DNA of 64,000 nucleotides from Liriodendron chinense (lineage: Eukaryota > Streptophyta > Magnoliopsida > Magnoliales > Magnoliaceae). Below the pieces are notes generated by a model. The model had not been told where the DNA came from, did not search any database, and worked only from the letters and a program-made list of their open reading frames with translations. Where the stretch lies: NCBI GenBank assembly GCA_003013855.2, contig ML058505.1, positions 4,085,331 to 4,149,330 of the forward strand, written 5' to 3'. Positions within the stretch are counted from its first letter, which is position 1. Each line of letters starts with the position of its first letter. Positions 22,351 to 34,834 of this stretch are shown here, one piece after another. Position numbers and translations under genes: made by a program.

Positions 22351-22790
22351 CACCCACGCTCTTTGGGCCCACCATGTTGTATACGTGAAATCCCATCCGT
22401 CCATCAGATGTGTTCTTTGATGCTAGGAAATGGAAACAAAAATCAGCCAGATCCACAACAAAGGTGGGCTACACCACAGGGAACAATGGGAATTGGACCT
22501 CAACCGTAGGTTTGTTCATGCGACTCCTGTAGTGAGTGTCTTTCATCAAAACCGTTCATCAGGTATGAATCATGAAAATAAGGAATAACACAAAAATCAA
22601 CCTGATGCAAAACCCATGTTTTCGACACCTATAGGAAAAATGTAAATTTGATATAAATTCAGGCGTTGTGGCCCCTTTAAGTTGTTTATCAGGCTGATTT
22701 TTTGCATGAACGATGAGAATAAAGATTATCACCTAATGGACGGATTTGATTTCTAAAATACAACATTCTGGCCCCACGGAGCTTGGGTGG
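22351..22790. mobile_element. Inverted-repeat (MITE-like) element
   Basis: The left arm reads CACCCACGCTCTTTGGGCCC and ACCATGTTGTATACG; the right arm mirrors it as CAACATTCTGGCCCCACGGA and GCTTGGGTGG. Both arms continue inward with ATCCGTCCATCA-type and AAAAATCAGCC words. About 440 bp, no coding capacity. Confidence 0.68.
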
Positions 22791-23673
22791 TCTACTTGCT
22801 GTTTGCACGAGTCTTTCGGTTTCTTTGGGCACCGTTCATTTTTAGGCCCACTGATCGGATGGTTACAACACTAAAATCAAGCTTTATTTCGTGATATGGC
22901 TCATCTATACGGTGCAACACAAAATTGACAGTCCTGATCAATGCGTGCTAGCGCCACGTGTGCGGTAGAGATATGCTTTGTAAGTCACGTCGTAACTCGG
23001 CGAAGCGCGCGACGGAACGTTCCTCGATAGGACAAAGAAGAAATGGAGGCGGACAATCATTCTCTCCCCCGAAAAATGTGTACGGATTCGGTTGGGTGTT
23101 TGGCGGACATAAAAAGCACCTGCCACACTAAAGAGATCGGGGCCGTTCATTAGGCGATCGAGTCGTTGAAATGTGCCAGATGTATGGTTGGGACATAGGG
23201 ACAGTTTTCACGCAAGAGATTTTTTTTTTTTTAATTCTCGACAAATTATTAGATACAGCAGCTGTACACGAGGTTAATATACTGCCCCTTTTTTCCCGCC
23301 AACATGTCTCATGTAAGCTGGCGTGGCTACGTCTCGGGGATGTATGTGTTTTATTATGCTGTCCGTACATTTTTTTTCTCTATTATTTTGGGGCTTGATA
23401 TTAAAAAAAAAAAAAAAGTTAGATGTAGATCTTATGTGGACCACACCAAAAGAAAACATTAGTGATTGAATGTCCACCGTTAAAAACCTCCTAAGGCCCG
23501 TTATAATCAACACTTTGTCCACTTGGAAAATTGTATCTTTTTTTTTTTTTTAGATAATACCATCAAAATAATCGATAATACATAGATAGTAATGGGGTCC
23601 AGATAGCACCCACAGTTGCTGTCCGTGTCACCTGCCAATACACATGCCTCGTGTAAAGGTCATCTGTCGGTGG
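22791..23673. other. Non-coding spacer
   Basis: T-rich and A-rich runs near 23220, 23403 and 23540. At 23640-23690 the left end of the next inverted-repeat element begins. No gene or RNA recognised. Confidence 0.5.
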
Positions 23674-24174
23674 AGGACGCAGTTTGGCTAGTGACACTAA
23701 CATTAGGATAGCTGGTGTCAAAGCTCCGTGGGTCTGTCATGATGTATGTGTTTTATCTATGCTGTCTATTATTTTGCCAGTTTATTATATGGCATGGATA
23801 AAAAATGAGGCAGATCCAAATCTCATCTGGACCACATCACAGAAAACAGTATTGATTGAATGTCTACCATTAAAAACTTCCTACGCCCACTAAGATGTTT
23901 ATTTGTCATCCTGCTTGTTGATAAGGCCAGACAGACTTAGATTGTTGCTTGATCCAAAACTTTTGTGGCCCCAAGACGTAAGCATTCAATTCCCACTATT
24001 TCCTGTGATATGGTCCACCATAAATTTGGATCTGCATCAGTTTTTAAGCCCCCCTCGCACAAACTGAAAAAAATAGATGAACCAAGTGGATAAAACACAT
24101 ACATCATGGTGGGCCTATAGAGCTTTGACACCCGCTGTCTGGTTGGTGTTTGGGTCACTAGCCAAACCGTGTCC
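23674..24174. mobile_element. Inverted-repeat (MITE-like) element with long terminal inverted repeats
   Basis: The left end GGACGCAGTTTGGCTAGTGA, then GGTGTCAAAGCTC, is mirrored at the right end (GAGCTTTGACACC, then GTCACTAGCCAAACCGTGTC). Inside each arm comes a CATGATGTATGTGTTTTATC word and its mirror GATAAAACACATACATCATG. About 501 bp. No transposase. Confidence 0.75.
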
Positions 24175-26087
24175 GTCCATATAGAAAGCAATCCCGGCTA
24201 TGGTGATTATCAGGTCAAGCGCCCAGGGCTGTGAATTGCGTCGGCATATTCATCGGCCCATCTCCTAAGGTAACACATGGCCAATCAATTTCTACCATGA
24301 TCAATAAGATCTATTACATGGTGTTGGGTCACTTGAAATTTCATTGCAGAGTTCCCAAGCATAAATATCTAGACATACATCTCATGTCTCTCAGAAATAT
24401 GCTTGTAAATTAAATACCATAATTAAATAATAATTACTAATTTTATTTTATAAATTTACTGTTATTTTTCATTCTAGATTGATCCTTACATAATTGAGCT
24501 GTGAAATCAAAAGGAAAAATATACTGAACATTGCATTTGATAGAAAATTTCTACTATAATACATTATATTGTTACTTTGTAATGACTACAAATTCCCTTG
24601 GAGCCTTCTAGTTTTTCAAAATATAATTAGTAATTACTCTCTTTTTATAACCGATTATAAAAGAAGAATTGAAGATATGATTTGAAATCAAAGATCATAG
24701 TGCGGAAGGTGGTTAAATTTGTGGGGCCTATTATTATGCATATGTGTGATCCACATCATCTAAATATTTTACATGCTCATATTAGGGCATGAGCCAAAAA
24801 AGGAACAAGATACTAAGTGGACGGCACCATAGGCATAAGGATGAATTGAATGCATGTGATTGAAAGTTAAAACAAGCCTATGGCTGGTAAGAATGTGTAC
24901 TTGCCATCCAACTTATTCATAACATCACACGAATGTGGATAAAGAGGAAACACAAAAAAATAAGCTTGATCCAAGACTTCTATGGCCCTAAATAGGAAAT
25001 GAGCAAGTAAGCGTTTAAGTTTTCTTGTTTTGTGTGGTGCGTGTTGCACTCTATTTTCCGCCGATTGAAAGAAAGCAAACCAGAAAATAACACATGAAAT
25101 TATATAAATATTGTACAAAGAAATGAACAAGAGTGGAAGGTAGTTTGTAGTGTCACACGTGGTCACAAGGTAAATGCGACACTAACAGTGTGGGTGTGTG
25201 TACTAACAGGGGATGTGTGAACTAACCCAGAAAACAAAAAAAAATAATAAAAAAAAAAGCCCAAAAACACCAATATGATCATGGTATTTCGATCTGTGGG
25301 CCCACTGTAATACCATGATCTAGTGACCGAAACACGATAGTATTGGTACTGTTTAATCCTGTCCACGAGATCGATGGTCCAGGTAACAGGATACATGGCT
25401 TCCACTCGTACAAAATGTTGCTGGCCGTGGATTGGGCCCAACTAACGGGCCTCAAGGATAGGTCCATCTTGGCCCACCCCAGGTCCATTTAAGCTTACTC
25501 CCTCGAGATGGAAATGTAGGCTTTGCAACACAAGAGCTAACATGGCATGTGTATGAGATATGGACCGTTCATTGCCTCGGGTGGACTGTCAGCATGTACC
25601 TAGAGGCCTGGACCAAGTAAAGCTGCTTCACTTACAGGGCAGGCCACATGTATGTATTCGATGTGTACCATCGGCAATTTTCTTTTTCAACCGTCCATTT
25701 TGCTCGTACAAGCTTGGCCTACTTGATGAGCGGACTAGTCTGCTTTTCATGCCAAAGCAAGGTTAAAGTGCCCCCTACCTGATGGACGTCCCGGATCGAC
25801 TCATGAAAACCACCGTGGATGGACCACAAAGACCCCCTGATGGAAAGATCATAGCCAAATCCTGAGCCTTTTTGCCGTTGAAATTAAACCATTGCTGCAG
25901 TCCACGAATTTAAGCATCAGGTCCTACCAAGAACATTTGGGTATCATCCATTTGCAACGTTGCCAAAGATCAATGGCCTGGATCATTGAAATACGGGTCC
26001 ACTTGCATAAAACTCGAGAACAATGTCCCCATGTGGATATTGTACCAAAAGGAAGTACAGAATGCAGGCCCCACTACGTATTGTAGC
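24175..26087. other. Non-coding, AT-rich spacer
   Basis: 24400-24720 is strongly AT-rich. 25250-25480 carries ATACCATGATC words and GGGCCCA motifs of decayed inverted-repeat elements. Short open frames here match nothing. Confidence 0.45.
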
Positions 26088-26392
26088 GACTCGGATTGGG
26101 TAGTGTAGAACACAGCATCGACCTCAGTACTGTGTATACGTGGCAAGGCTATGTGGGCCCACCATGATTTATGTTTTTTTTTTATCCAGGCCGTCCATCC
26201 ATTTTGCCAGCTCATCTTAGGCATGAGCCAGCAGATCCAAAGCTCAAGTGGATCACACCACAGGAAGCAGTATCTGCCAATATCGATGGACGGTGTGGAT
26301 AAAACACATACATCATGATGGGCCAACAGAGCTTTGCCACGTGTACACAGTACGGAGGTCGGTGCTATGTTATACACGACGCAATCCGAGTC
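26088..26392. mobile_element. Short inverted-repeat (MITE-like) element, 305 bp
   Basis: The left end GACTCGGATTGGGTAGTGTA, then GACCTCAGTACTGTGTATAC and GTGGCAAGGC, is mirrored almost fully at the right end (GCTTTGCCACGTGTACACAG, ending GCAATCCGAGTC). The terminal inverted repeats are at least 80 bp, so the element could fold into one long hairpin. It is a shortened relative of the 27758-28255 element. Confidence 0.8.
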
Positions 26393-27757
26393 CCCTTAAA
26401 CGTCCATTCATCTCATTAGGTGGGCCAGGGCCATCTGTGCCAAGAAATTATAGCTTAAAATAGTTGACACACGTACGCATGCCGGAAGAAAAGTGTGAAA
26501 ACTTGTGGACGTGCTCTGATGCACGTGTCGCCTTTAGATTGGTCAAAGGACTCGAAACATCACCCACAGGCAAGGTACCATAGCTTGTGGTACTGTATCA
26601 TCGCTACTGATGACATGCCAAACATGTATCATATCAGTACCCCTGTAATAGTAGGACCCATCCAGGAGATAGAATCTTGAAAATACTATTTCAGTTCGAT
26701 CATCAGGTGGGCCACAATATTGCAATCATTTTACATCCGATGACCTTGTCAACATGATGATACTGATTATTTGACTTTTAGTTACTCTGATTTTTTAGAG
26801 ATATAATACTCATGGTGGATCATACTGTTTCAATGGTTCTGATTTCATGTACAATTGGCAAGTTAACGAGAAAGACGGTTCAGCATCACAGATGTCTGTA
26901 GTCGTCCGTTCTCATTTTTTAAGGTCATTTTGGTCAAGAGATTAAATAATGTGGATCTCGAGGCCGTAGACGGCGGGGCGACTTCCACGTGTCAAGATGT
27001 AAGAGACAGAAGTTCAGACGCAAAAATGATAGCAGAACGCGGAGATTCGCACTAGGTTGAATGAAGAGGATGTTTTCTAGACACGTACCCACGTGGCACA
27101 CGTGTAAGGCATCAGGACGGCTCGTAAATTGGTCCTATATGTGTATTCTACGTTTCAAAAATGAGGCCCGTCCATTTCTCAAATGAACCGGACACGTACA
27201 AAAGAAAGTGAAATACCAACGGTCCAAATTCAAGTAGGCGTATGGCCCACCTGGTGATTTCTTGACGCGTGTGTTACCTTACAGCGTGGTGAATGTAAGG
27301 ACTCTACAGAAATCTCTTCGCGCGAATCGCTTGTCGTGGAGTAGTGAACCGGCATCCTTCCTGCGCAAGGCTTTCGCAGGAAATCCGCGCCCCCTGCGGC
27401 AGGAAGCAGCACCTGGGGCAGCCGTGTGATGTGGCATGTCGTGCATGGCATGAGCTACACATGGGAATCATCGTCGGAGCCGTCCAACATGCATGTATGG
27501 GCATGATAGCATGGATGACCATGCATCATCAGACATGCATTCATACATCCATTTTGAAAACTGCTTGCTAAAGTGCTGACACGTGAAGCGGTGGTCCCCA
27601 TGGAAAGCGACTTCCTACTCGCGCACCAGACGGAGGCGACGTTCATCACACGTGCGTAGTCAAAAAAGCGAATCGTCCTGTGGATGGACGGTGCTTGCTA
27701 TCATACGCCGGTAGCGTCTTTCAGGGGGCATGTCACCATCACCGTCCGTAAAAAAGG
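26393..27757. other. Non-coding spacer with a GC-rich segment
   Basis: 27300-27430 is GC-rich and contains CCTGCGCAAGGCTTTCGCAG with AAATCCGCG. Related hairpin words (TTGCGAAAGCCTTGTGCAGG) recur near 47325 at the end of another element, so this is probably a decayed copy. No gene seen. Confidence 0.45.
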
Positions 27758-28255
27758 AGGAACGCGGATCCTGTAGTGAGGTGCTCACCACACTTTGCCG
27801 TAGTGTCCCACCGTGATATATCCACGCCGTCCATCCGTTTTTTCAGATCGTTTTAGCACGTGAGATCAAAATTGAAATATATCCAAAACTCATGTGGACC
27901 ACACCACAAAAAACAGTGGAAATTGAACACCAACCGTTGAAAAACTCTTGGGAACAAGCTGAAATGTTTTTTTTCCTTCATCCAACTCTATGTGACGTTA
28001 TGAACAGGTTGGATGATAAATAAACATCACTGTGGACCCTAGGAAGCTTTCAACGGTGGATATTATTATCCCCACTGTTTTCTATGGTACGACTCACTTG
28101 ACCTTTGGATATGCTTCAGTTTTGGGCTGATACCGTTAAATGAGATAAAAAAACGGATGGACGGCGTGGATAAAGCACATACATCATGGTGGCCGCACAT
28201 GGTCTTCACACCAGTGTAAGGGGTGGTGAGTGCCCCACTACCCAATCCGCGTCCT
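27758..28255. mobile_element. Inverted-repeat (MITE-like) element, about 498 bp
   Basis: The left end AGGAACGCGGATCCTGTAGT, then GAGGTGCTCACCAC, is mirrored by GTGGTGAGTGCCCCACTACC and CAATCCGCGTCCT. The inner arms carry CCACGCCGTCCATCCG and its mirror CGGATGGACGGCGTGG. The interior has TGGACCACACCACAAAAAAC, CCGTTGAAAA and CAACGGTGGA words shared with its relatives. The clearest full-length member of the family here. Confidence 0.8.
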
Positions 28256-28948
28256 AAAAGGCAGATGGTCTCCTCTCCTGCTGTCGGCAATTCCCCGGCG
28301 ATTTGAACTCCACCCGAAGTTAAAAGCAAGGATAGTGGTCCCTGTGAAGGGTGGCCGGTTCCCCTGCCGCGTTTGTACAATAAGATTGTCCTGCAAATGC
28401 TGTGTGGGGGGGCCCACCATGATGAATGTCCCAAATCCACTCTGTACATCTCATGCGCCCTTTCGATTTCATCTCATGTCCAAAAGATGAGACTGATCCA
28501 ATCCACATGTGGGTCACGCCACAGGTGACAGTTGGAATGGGGATGTCCCTAATAAAACTTCCATATTGTGTGTGGGGCATGCCGTGTTTTTTATATGTCA
28601 TCCAATCCGTTCATTAGATGCGTCTCACATGGATGAATGGATGCCACAAAATGGGGCCATTTTGAAACTTAGTGGGCCATACAACTTGATTTTAGAGGGT
28701 TTAGCCGTGATTTTACATGTAAGGCCCATCTGAGTTTTGGAACGGTCTGATCTTTGGGATACGTGTTTAGCTAGAAGGGGCGTGCCTGAATGGACGGAGT
28801 GGATGTCATACACACACCACGGCCTCATCTGTGAAATGCTAATATGCGCCTCAAACGTGCGCTACACAGCTCCTTTTCCGTAAACCTGACAGACACGTGT
28901 AAATGGTCATGACCGTCCAAAAGGCACGCGGATTGCGGAAGTTCAATA
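28256..28948. other. Decayed inverted-repeat sequence
   Basis: 28405-28625 resembles the left half of an element (GGGGGGGCCCACCATGATGA, then AATCCACTCTGT), but no matching right arm was found. The rest shows nothing recognisable. Confidence 0.4.
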
Positions 28949-29398
28949 TAGTCGGAAGCTGTGTGGGGTCCACATAAATTCCCATCACAAATCCACTCTG
29001 TCTATTCGTTTTGCAAGACCCCAGTAGGATAGAAATCTAAAAATCAGGCAGATTGAAAACTCATACAGGCCACACCGCTAGAAAGAGTGGGAACGGAGCC
29101 GTCCACCGTTGAAGCCTTCCTGGAGCCGATCATGACGTTTAAATGCTCTGTCCAAACCGTTCATAGGGTTATTACCACTCAGATAAAAGGTACAAATACA
29201 TCCTGATACAAAACTTCTCTGGCTCCCACAAAGTTTCCAATGGTGGCCGTTCAATCCCCACTGTTTCGTGTAGTGTGGCCCACATGAGTTTTGGATCTGT
29301 CTGATTTTTAGATTGTTATCCTATTGTGGTCTTGCAAAACTGATGGACGGATTGGATTTGTGACGGGCATCTCTGTGGCTCCACACAGATTCCGACTA
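28949..29398. mobile_element. Inverted-repeat (MITE-like) element, about 450 bp
   Basis: The left end TAGTCGGAAGCTGTGTGGGG, then TCCAC, is mirrored by GTGGCTCCACACAGATTCCG and ACTA. Further inside, TTGCAAGACC is mirrored by GGTCTTGCAA. No coding sequence. Confidence 0.78.
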
Positions 29399-29867
29399 CA
29401 GGAACTCGGCCGCCTACATGGAAAAGGGAGATGACCTGGAGGTAGGCAAGGGGTTGGGCTGTCGTAATCATCTATCATATCAATCGCCTGCATATGGAAG
29501 GTTAGCACAGTGGTCCACTTCAACAAGCAATCGCAACAACCATTCACGCGGTGGTCGCCAAATCAACGGCCCTAATCGTGGCAAGTTGCCACGTGTAACA
29601 TGCAGATGGAGTTGCGTAGAACTTCTATAATAGGTACCAATAGGGGTGGCAATTCATTGGCACGATTTTGGAAATGGTCCCTGGACGGTGAATTCCTTAC
29701 AAAATAACATACCAACGGTCCGGATTCATAACTGAATGGCCCAAGTAATAAGCGGCCCTACCTGGCTTTTTGCTAGAACACACTTATTAAATGGGCCCAC
29801 CTGACTATCACCCAAAAGCCAATAATACAGACATCAAATGTTTTATTGAGATTCAAACGCATTTGCT
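29399..29867. other. Non-coding spacer
   Basis: Nothing recognisable on either strand apart from scattered repeat words such as ATGGGCCCACCTG near 29790. Confidence 0.4.
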
Positions 29868-30270
29868 TGGGGCTCACAGTGATGTATGTGGCTTAAATCC
29901 ACACCGTCCAACCATTTTCAAAGCTCATGTCGCATGCCCAAATCTTAGGTGGACCACACCACAGGAAACAGTTTTGATTGAATCCCCATCATTAAAAACT
30001 TCATAGAGTCCACCAGAATGTTTATTTTCCATCCAACCTGTTGATGAGGTCACAAAGACCTATATCCAGAGACCACACAAATATCATCTCGATTTAAAGC
30101 TTTGGTGGCCTACAAGAATCTTTAAATGGTCAATTACTTGGTGGTTCCTGTACCATGGTCCTTCTGATATTTAGATCTGCTTCATTTTTTTCATCATGCC
30201 CTAAAATGAGTTAATTTTCAAGACCGATGGACGACGTGGCTGTAGTTACATACACTAAGGTGGACCCCAC
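29868..30270. mobile_element. Inverted-repeat (MITE-like) element
   Basis: The left arm GGGGCTCACAGTGATGTATG, then AAATCCACACCGTCCAACCA, is opposed by ATGGACGACGTGGCTGTAGT and TACATACACTAAGGTGGACC. The arms are more diverged than in the other elements, suggesting an older copy. Confidence 0.6.
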
Positions 30271-30874
30271 AGCCAGGGGCCATACGTCTCAGCGGATCCA
30301 GGTCTCACCTAATCCACTTCTCATTTATGTTATGTTATTAGCTTAATTACATAATGAAAAAGTATCATGTGTGCTTGTAAAAAGATAATTTCAGAGTAAA
30401 AATTGAAAATATTTTGAATAAAATGAAATTTATAATATTTATTTTGGACATTGGGGTGTAGGATTTCTTCATTTGTCCCCTTCAAGATTTCATTGCAATC
30501 CTGTGAGCCTTTCTTATTGGCAATTTTTTGGCCTTTTTCTCATGGGTCATGTAACAACGTACAAAAGTCACTAGTACTGAACAGGCCTGCCTGTCCATCT
30601 CACAGTGTGAGAGATAATCGACAAAGAACCGGAGCCATCAAGGCCTAGTCTACGTGAATCATGGAGACATGCAACTAATATATGGGCGAAAGAATCATGC
30701 ATCACACGGTTGAGATCATTTAATGGGCCAATGAAGGTTTCTGCCTAATGAGCTAATTTAAAATGCATGACAAGATCCACACTGCTTATTTAGTGGATCT
30801 CAAGATGTGTGCCAAACACGGGCGCAGCTACAGTGGATCCCCGGATCCATTGATGTGGGTGGGATCGCTGATTG
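30271..30874. other. Non-coding AT-rich spacer
   Basis: AT-rich at 30320-30450, then mixed sequence. No gene or RNA recognised. Confidence 0.4.
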
Positions 30875-31290
30875 GGGGCCCCACTGTTATCATGTGCCTT
30901 ACATCCACACTGTCCATTTATATTGAAAACTCATTTTAGGGCATGATCCAAAAAATGAAGCAAATCGAAATCTCAAGCAGACCTTAGTATAGGAAACAGT
31001 CGGATTGAATCCCCAACATCAAAAACTTCATTGGGTCAAATGGAATGTGTATTTTCTATCCAACCTATTGATAATGTCACAAAGATGGGATGAAAAGATG
31101 AAGCTAATATAATCTTATACAAAACTTCTGTGGCCATGAAAGTTTTTAACGATCAGTTGCTACACTATTTCTTGTACTATGGTCCCTGAGATTTGAATAT
31201 ACTTTTTTCTTTTTTAAATCATGCCCTAAAGTGACTTTTCAATACAGATGGACAATATGGATGTAAGGCACATACATCACGGTGGGTCCT
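30875..31290. mobile_element. Inverted-repeat (MITE-like) element next to the Gypsy insertion
   Basis: The left arm GGGGCCCCACTGTTATCATG, then GCCTTACATCCACACTGTCC, is mirrored by GGACAATATGGATGTAAGGC and ACATACATCACGGTGGGTCC. The inner arms share CATTTTAGGGCATGAT and its mirror ATCATGCCCTAAAGTG. About 415 bp. Confidence 0.72.
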
Positions 31291-31439
31291 TACTCATGCC
31301 TCGGTGGTAGACCCACGAGAGTTTCATCGCAAGGTCATGGTTTAAGTACCCATTGTGGTGATCAAATCCTGCTGTGGTGTGAGTGCGTGGGTGTGAGTGA
31401 GTGTCTAAAGGAAAAAAGCACATACACCACAATGGGCCC

Positions 31440-32268
31440 TGTTAACGTCAGATTTTGTAACAGGGTCTTTCGGTCATTCACCCTCTCTCCAATAGAGACT
31501 CCCTCCGCGGAACCTGAAAGAAGACAAAAAGCAACTAAGAGTGGCCGGCGTCCAGCCGTTAGCCCTCCGATGCTTAAGTCAGATAAGGTAGGAGGGAAAA
31601 TAGCCAAGCAACCGAGGCTAGGAGTTGAAGATTGTGTACCTGTATCTTAACGGAGTCATATCCTTATATAGATCTGAAATGATCCAATCTGTTACGTAAG
31701 ATATCGAGATCCCGCTGATTTCATGGGATAAGATTCTTATCCTCAGATAGAAGGGAGATCTAATCCAATGACTCATCCGATAGTTTCGTTCCTTGATAGC
31801 GATCCCTTGAGACTTGGAACCATTGAAGAAGATAAGCCCAAAATCGGCCTATACGGGCTGCTGGTACTGAGGGCTAAGGGATGTCACCACAGAAAAAGCT
31901 GTTCGCATGTTGGAAGATGGTCGCGAATCCAAGTGCTCGCTCATTCAGATACGACACCTTTTAACGACTTGTAAGAAGGTCTGCTCACAGGAAATATACA
32001 ACTCCTCTCGCCTTCCAGTATTTGACTATCGATCATAACTTCTCGAAGCTTTGGTAATCGAGCATCGTTTTTCCTAATATGCGAGTCGTGAACAGACGAT
32101 CTCGATAGTCGAAATAAATGTGCTCGCGGGATCGGAGCATCATCAGAATATACGAGACGCGAACAGACGTTCTCGAAAGTCGGATAAATGTGCTCGCGGG
32201 GTCGGATTATCATTAGAATATAATAAGAAGCCTCCAGCAGATGATCTTCGCTATTTTTTACTATAACA
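31440..32268 (-). repeat. 3' LTR of the Tat-type element
   Basis: 829 bp, same ends and length as the 5' LTR, about 97 percent identical by eye. A purine tract (CTTGGGGGCATC on the minus strand) lies just inside at 32269-32280. Confidence 0.92.
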
Positions 32269-32518
32269 GATGCCCCCAAGTCCTTTCCGCCAAGAATTCT
32301 AAGAGAAGGACTTAATTCACTATCACCAGATGCGACGGAATGATTGCTTATAAATATACGGAGCCCGCCATTTCTCTGGTTTTCTACAGAAGTTTTTCGA
32401 ATGAAAGAATTCGCCCGTCATCTTCCTCCCATACTCTTTTCTCCGGTGTTCCTTCTTCCTCTTTCTTTCGTACTTGGGTACATTTCCTTTTTCCTCTTTT
32501 TCTTCTTTTAATCTTCTC

Positions 32519-34688
32519 ATGGCTGGGAACTCTGATGAGACCACCGTCCCTCCAGGTGATGCTACACCGGAATCCTCTGCTTCTAGTAATGCGAGGGTTC
32601 CGGCAGGGAGATACACAGCATCCAGATATCCTTCTATTTTATCGGAGGACCGGCTGGTTGAGTTACGGGAGAGATATCTAATCCCCGACTCAATCATTCT
32701 CTGATTGCCCGGAGATGGAGAGACACCAGACTCCCCTCCCCCAGGATCCGTAGCTTTTTATGAGTACCAACTCATCCTGGGGGTACGCCTTCCCCTTCAT
32801 CCCTTCATACGCGACGTTCTCCGATGTTACAAGATTGCCCCCGGGCAACTCATTGTGAACGGATGGAGGGTAGTTCTGGGTTCCTTTGCCCTCTGGGCTC
32901 AGGCCGGCAACGGGGAGCTCACGGCGGAAGAGTTCATCCGTATGTTCCGTCTGAAGAAGGCGCCCTCCAGCGAAGGCTGGTACTACCTGTGCTACTGGCA
33001 CCGGGATAACTTCGTGCTGGGGAAACCCTCCTCGAACTATCCCGGCTGGAGGAAACGGTGGTTCTATGTTTCCGGTAACTGGGAGTCTGCTTCCTCCAGG
33101 GGTCCAGGGGTGACCCATCTTTTCTGTGAAGGTAGGCACAGTCCCACATTGTGCTGTTTTTCCAGTTAAGATTTTAGGGTTTCACTTCATTTTTTGACCT
33201 CTGTTTGTGCTCGCAGGTATCCCGGCCTTGAACAAACCAAATTTGAAGGGAGGGATTAACGAGAAGATAGTAAGAGTATACAAGGTGCCTGTTGGTGATA
33301 GGCACATCGAGGCCTGCTTGTCCTCCTCGCGACTCGCAGCAGCGGATTAATATCCAGCGAAGAAGTCACGATGACAAAAGCTGGAGAAAAGAGGGGTTTG
33401 TTACCTCGACTAAAGGGCACAAACTCGAAAAGGCAGAAGAAGTCTGCCGAACCTACTCAACCATCCGTCTGCAAGGGTGGCCACCAACCTGCTCCTCTCG
33501 CGAGCAAGGTGGGGGCACCAGCAGTGCCCAACATCCCCTCACTGGTGGTCGCACCTGGACCGCTAGTGATTAACATTACTGACAACTCCCCTGATGGGGC
33601 AGGATCCAGCTGCCCCCCAGCTGACGAGGCTCGCGAGCAAACAGAACCTCGCGAGTCGGTGCCTGCTCGCGAGCTGACCCCTGCTGGCGAGCCCGGACCT
33701 GCTCGCGAGTCGGTGGCCCCACCTGTCGCGAGTACGATTGGGTTGGTCGTCGCCCAGCCATCTGGAGGTGGAACATTCTCTATTCCTCGCTACCTCCATC
33801 CAATTTGTAAATTTTTGTTCAACAACATTTCCGCCCAAACCTTTGGCTCTCTTCCCGAGCCAAGCCTTGAGAACATTTTCCTTGAGGCGGGGGTAAGGAT
33901 GGTTCAGGTAAGACCTCGGAGATTTTGTTTAACTTCCTTATTTTTGGGCTCTCAAGTATTTTTCTCACGTTTTCTTTTCCATTTTGCAAGACTTAGATCT
34001 CATCTTGCGGACGAGGCGAGATATTGTCGCGTGCTCGATGAGGCAAAAGGAAAGAGGATCGCCTTGGAGAAGGCGGTTCAGGGACGGGATCAACTCCTCA
34101 AGGCCCGCGAGGCAGTGATCTCGAAGAGAGACGAGGAGAAGAAGATCCTCATCGAGAAAGTCCAAGTCCTGACCGATAGGTATCAGGCTTTGGACTCTAA
34201 CTTCGCGAAGCTCGCGGGGTTGAAGGAGAAAGTGGAGAGAGAGAGAGAGAGATCTTTCGTCAAGACAAGATCTCGCTGGAGGTGCGGAGGCCAAGTCGCA
34301 GCTTAAGGAAGTCAGCGAAAATTTGGAGAAGGAGCGCTCCAATCTCGCACAGCTCAAGGATGACTCGATCCATTGGGACGAGGAGAGAGTTGCCTTGGTA
34401 AAAATGCTCTCGGAGGAAGGGCCTCGGGCAATTTTCGAGTTCCGGAACTCGCAGCTATATGACGATGAAAGATATGAGTCATATGATGCTGGTCACGACT
34501 TTGCGCTAAAAGTAGTGCAACGAATGTCCCCATCTTTTGATATGGGGGAATTCGGACGAGTTGCGGCCATCATAGCCGCAGAGGAGCAAGCTGCTGCTGA
34601 GAATGAGGCGACCGAAGCCACGCAGGCTGGAGGGGCTCCAGAAATGGGCCCTGAAGTCGAGAGCACGGCTCCTCCCCCGAGAGATTGA
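32519..34688 (+). pseudogene. Antisense gene between pol and 3' LTR (Tat-type aORF)
   Basis: It runs opposite to gag-pol. The start ATG at 32519 begins MAGNSDETTVPPGD; a TGA at 32702 interrupts, where CGA would fit. Then FYEYQLILGVRLPLHPF and WYYLCYWHRDNF resemble the plant family annotated as putative gypsy-type transposon protein. A well-formed intron follows (donor GTAGGC after 33131, acceptor CTCGCAG before 33217), then IPALNKPNLKGGI. The frame shifts near 33347. The next part has Glu/Pro/Ala repeats, a second possible intron at 33908-33990 whose phase does not fit cleanly, then a Lys/Glu-rich coiled coil (34010-34240). A frameshift in a GA run near 34240 leads to the last part, ending PPPRD at 34688. 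Function unknown. Antisense ORFs at this place are described for Grande and other Tat elements. Confidence 0.8.
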
Positions 34689-34834
34689 TGTTCTTTTTTG
34701 TTTTTCTTTCTCCTGTACTCGCGAGCAGACATTTGTAAACAATTGACATATTAATGAAAAGATATTTTTGGGAACGTTCTCGTTCTTGTTTACCTTCTCC
34801 TTTTCCCTTCATGCAATGAATGCGTTCTCGTTTT

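Noticed and set aside
34358..34742. Minus-strand frames opposite the end of the antisense gene
   Set aside because: The plus-strand reading has protein-like composition and continues the antisense gene; the minus frames are shadows.
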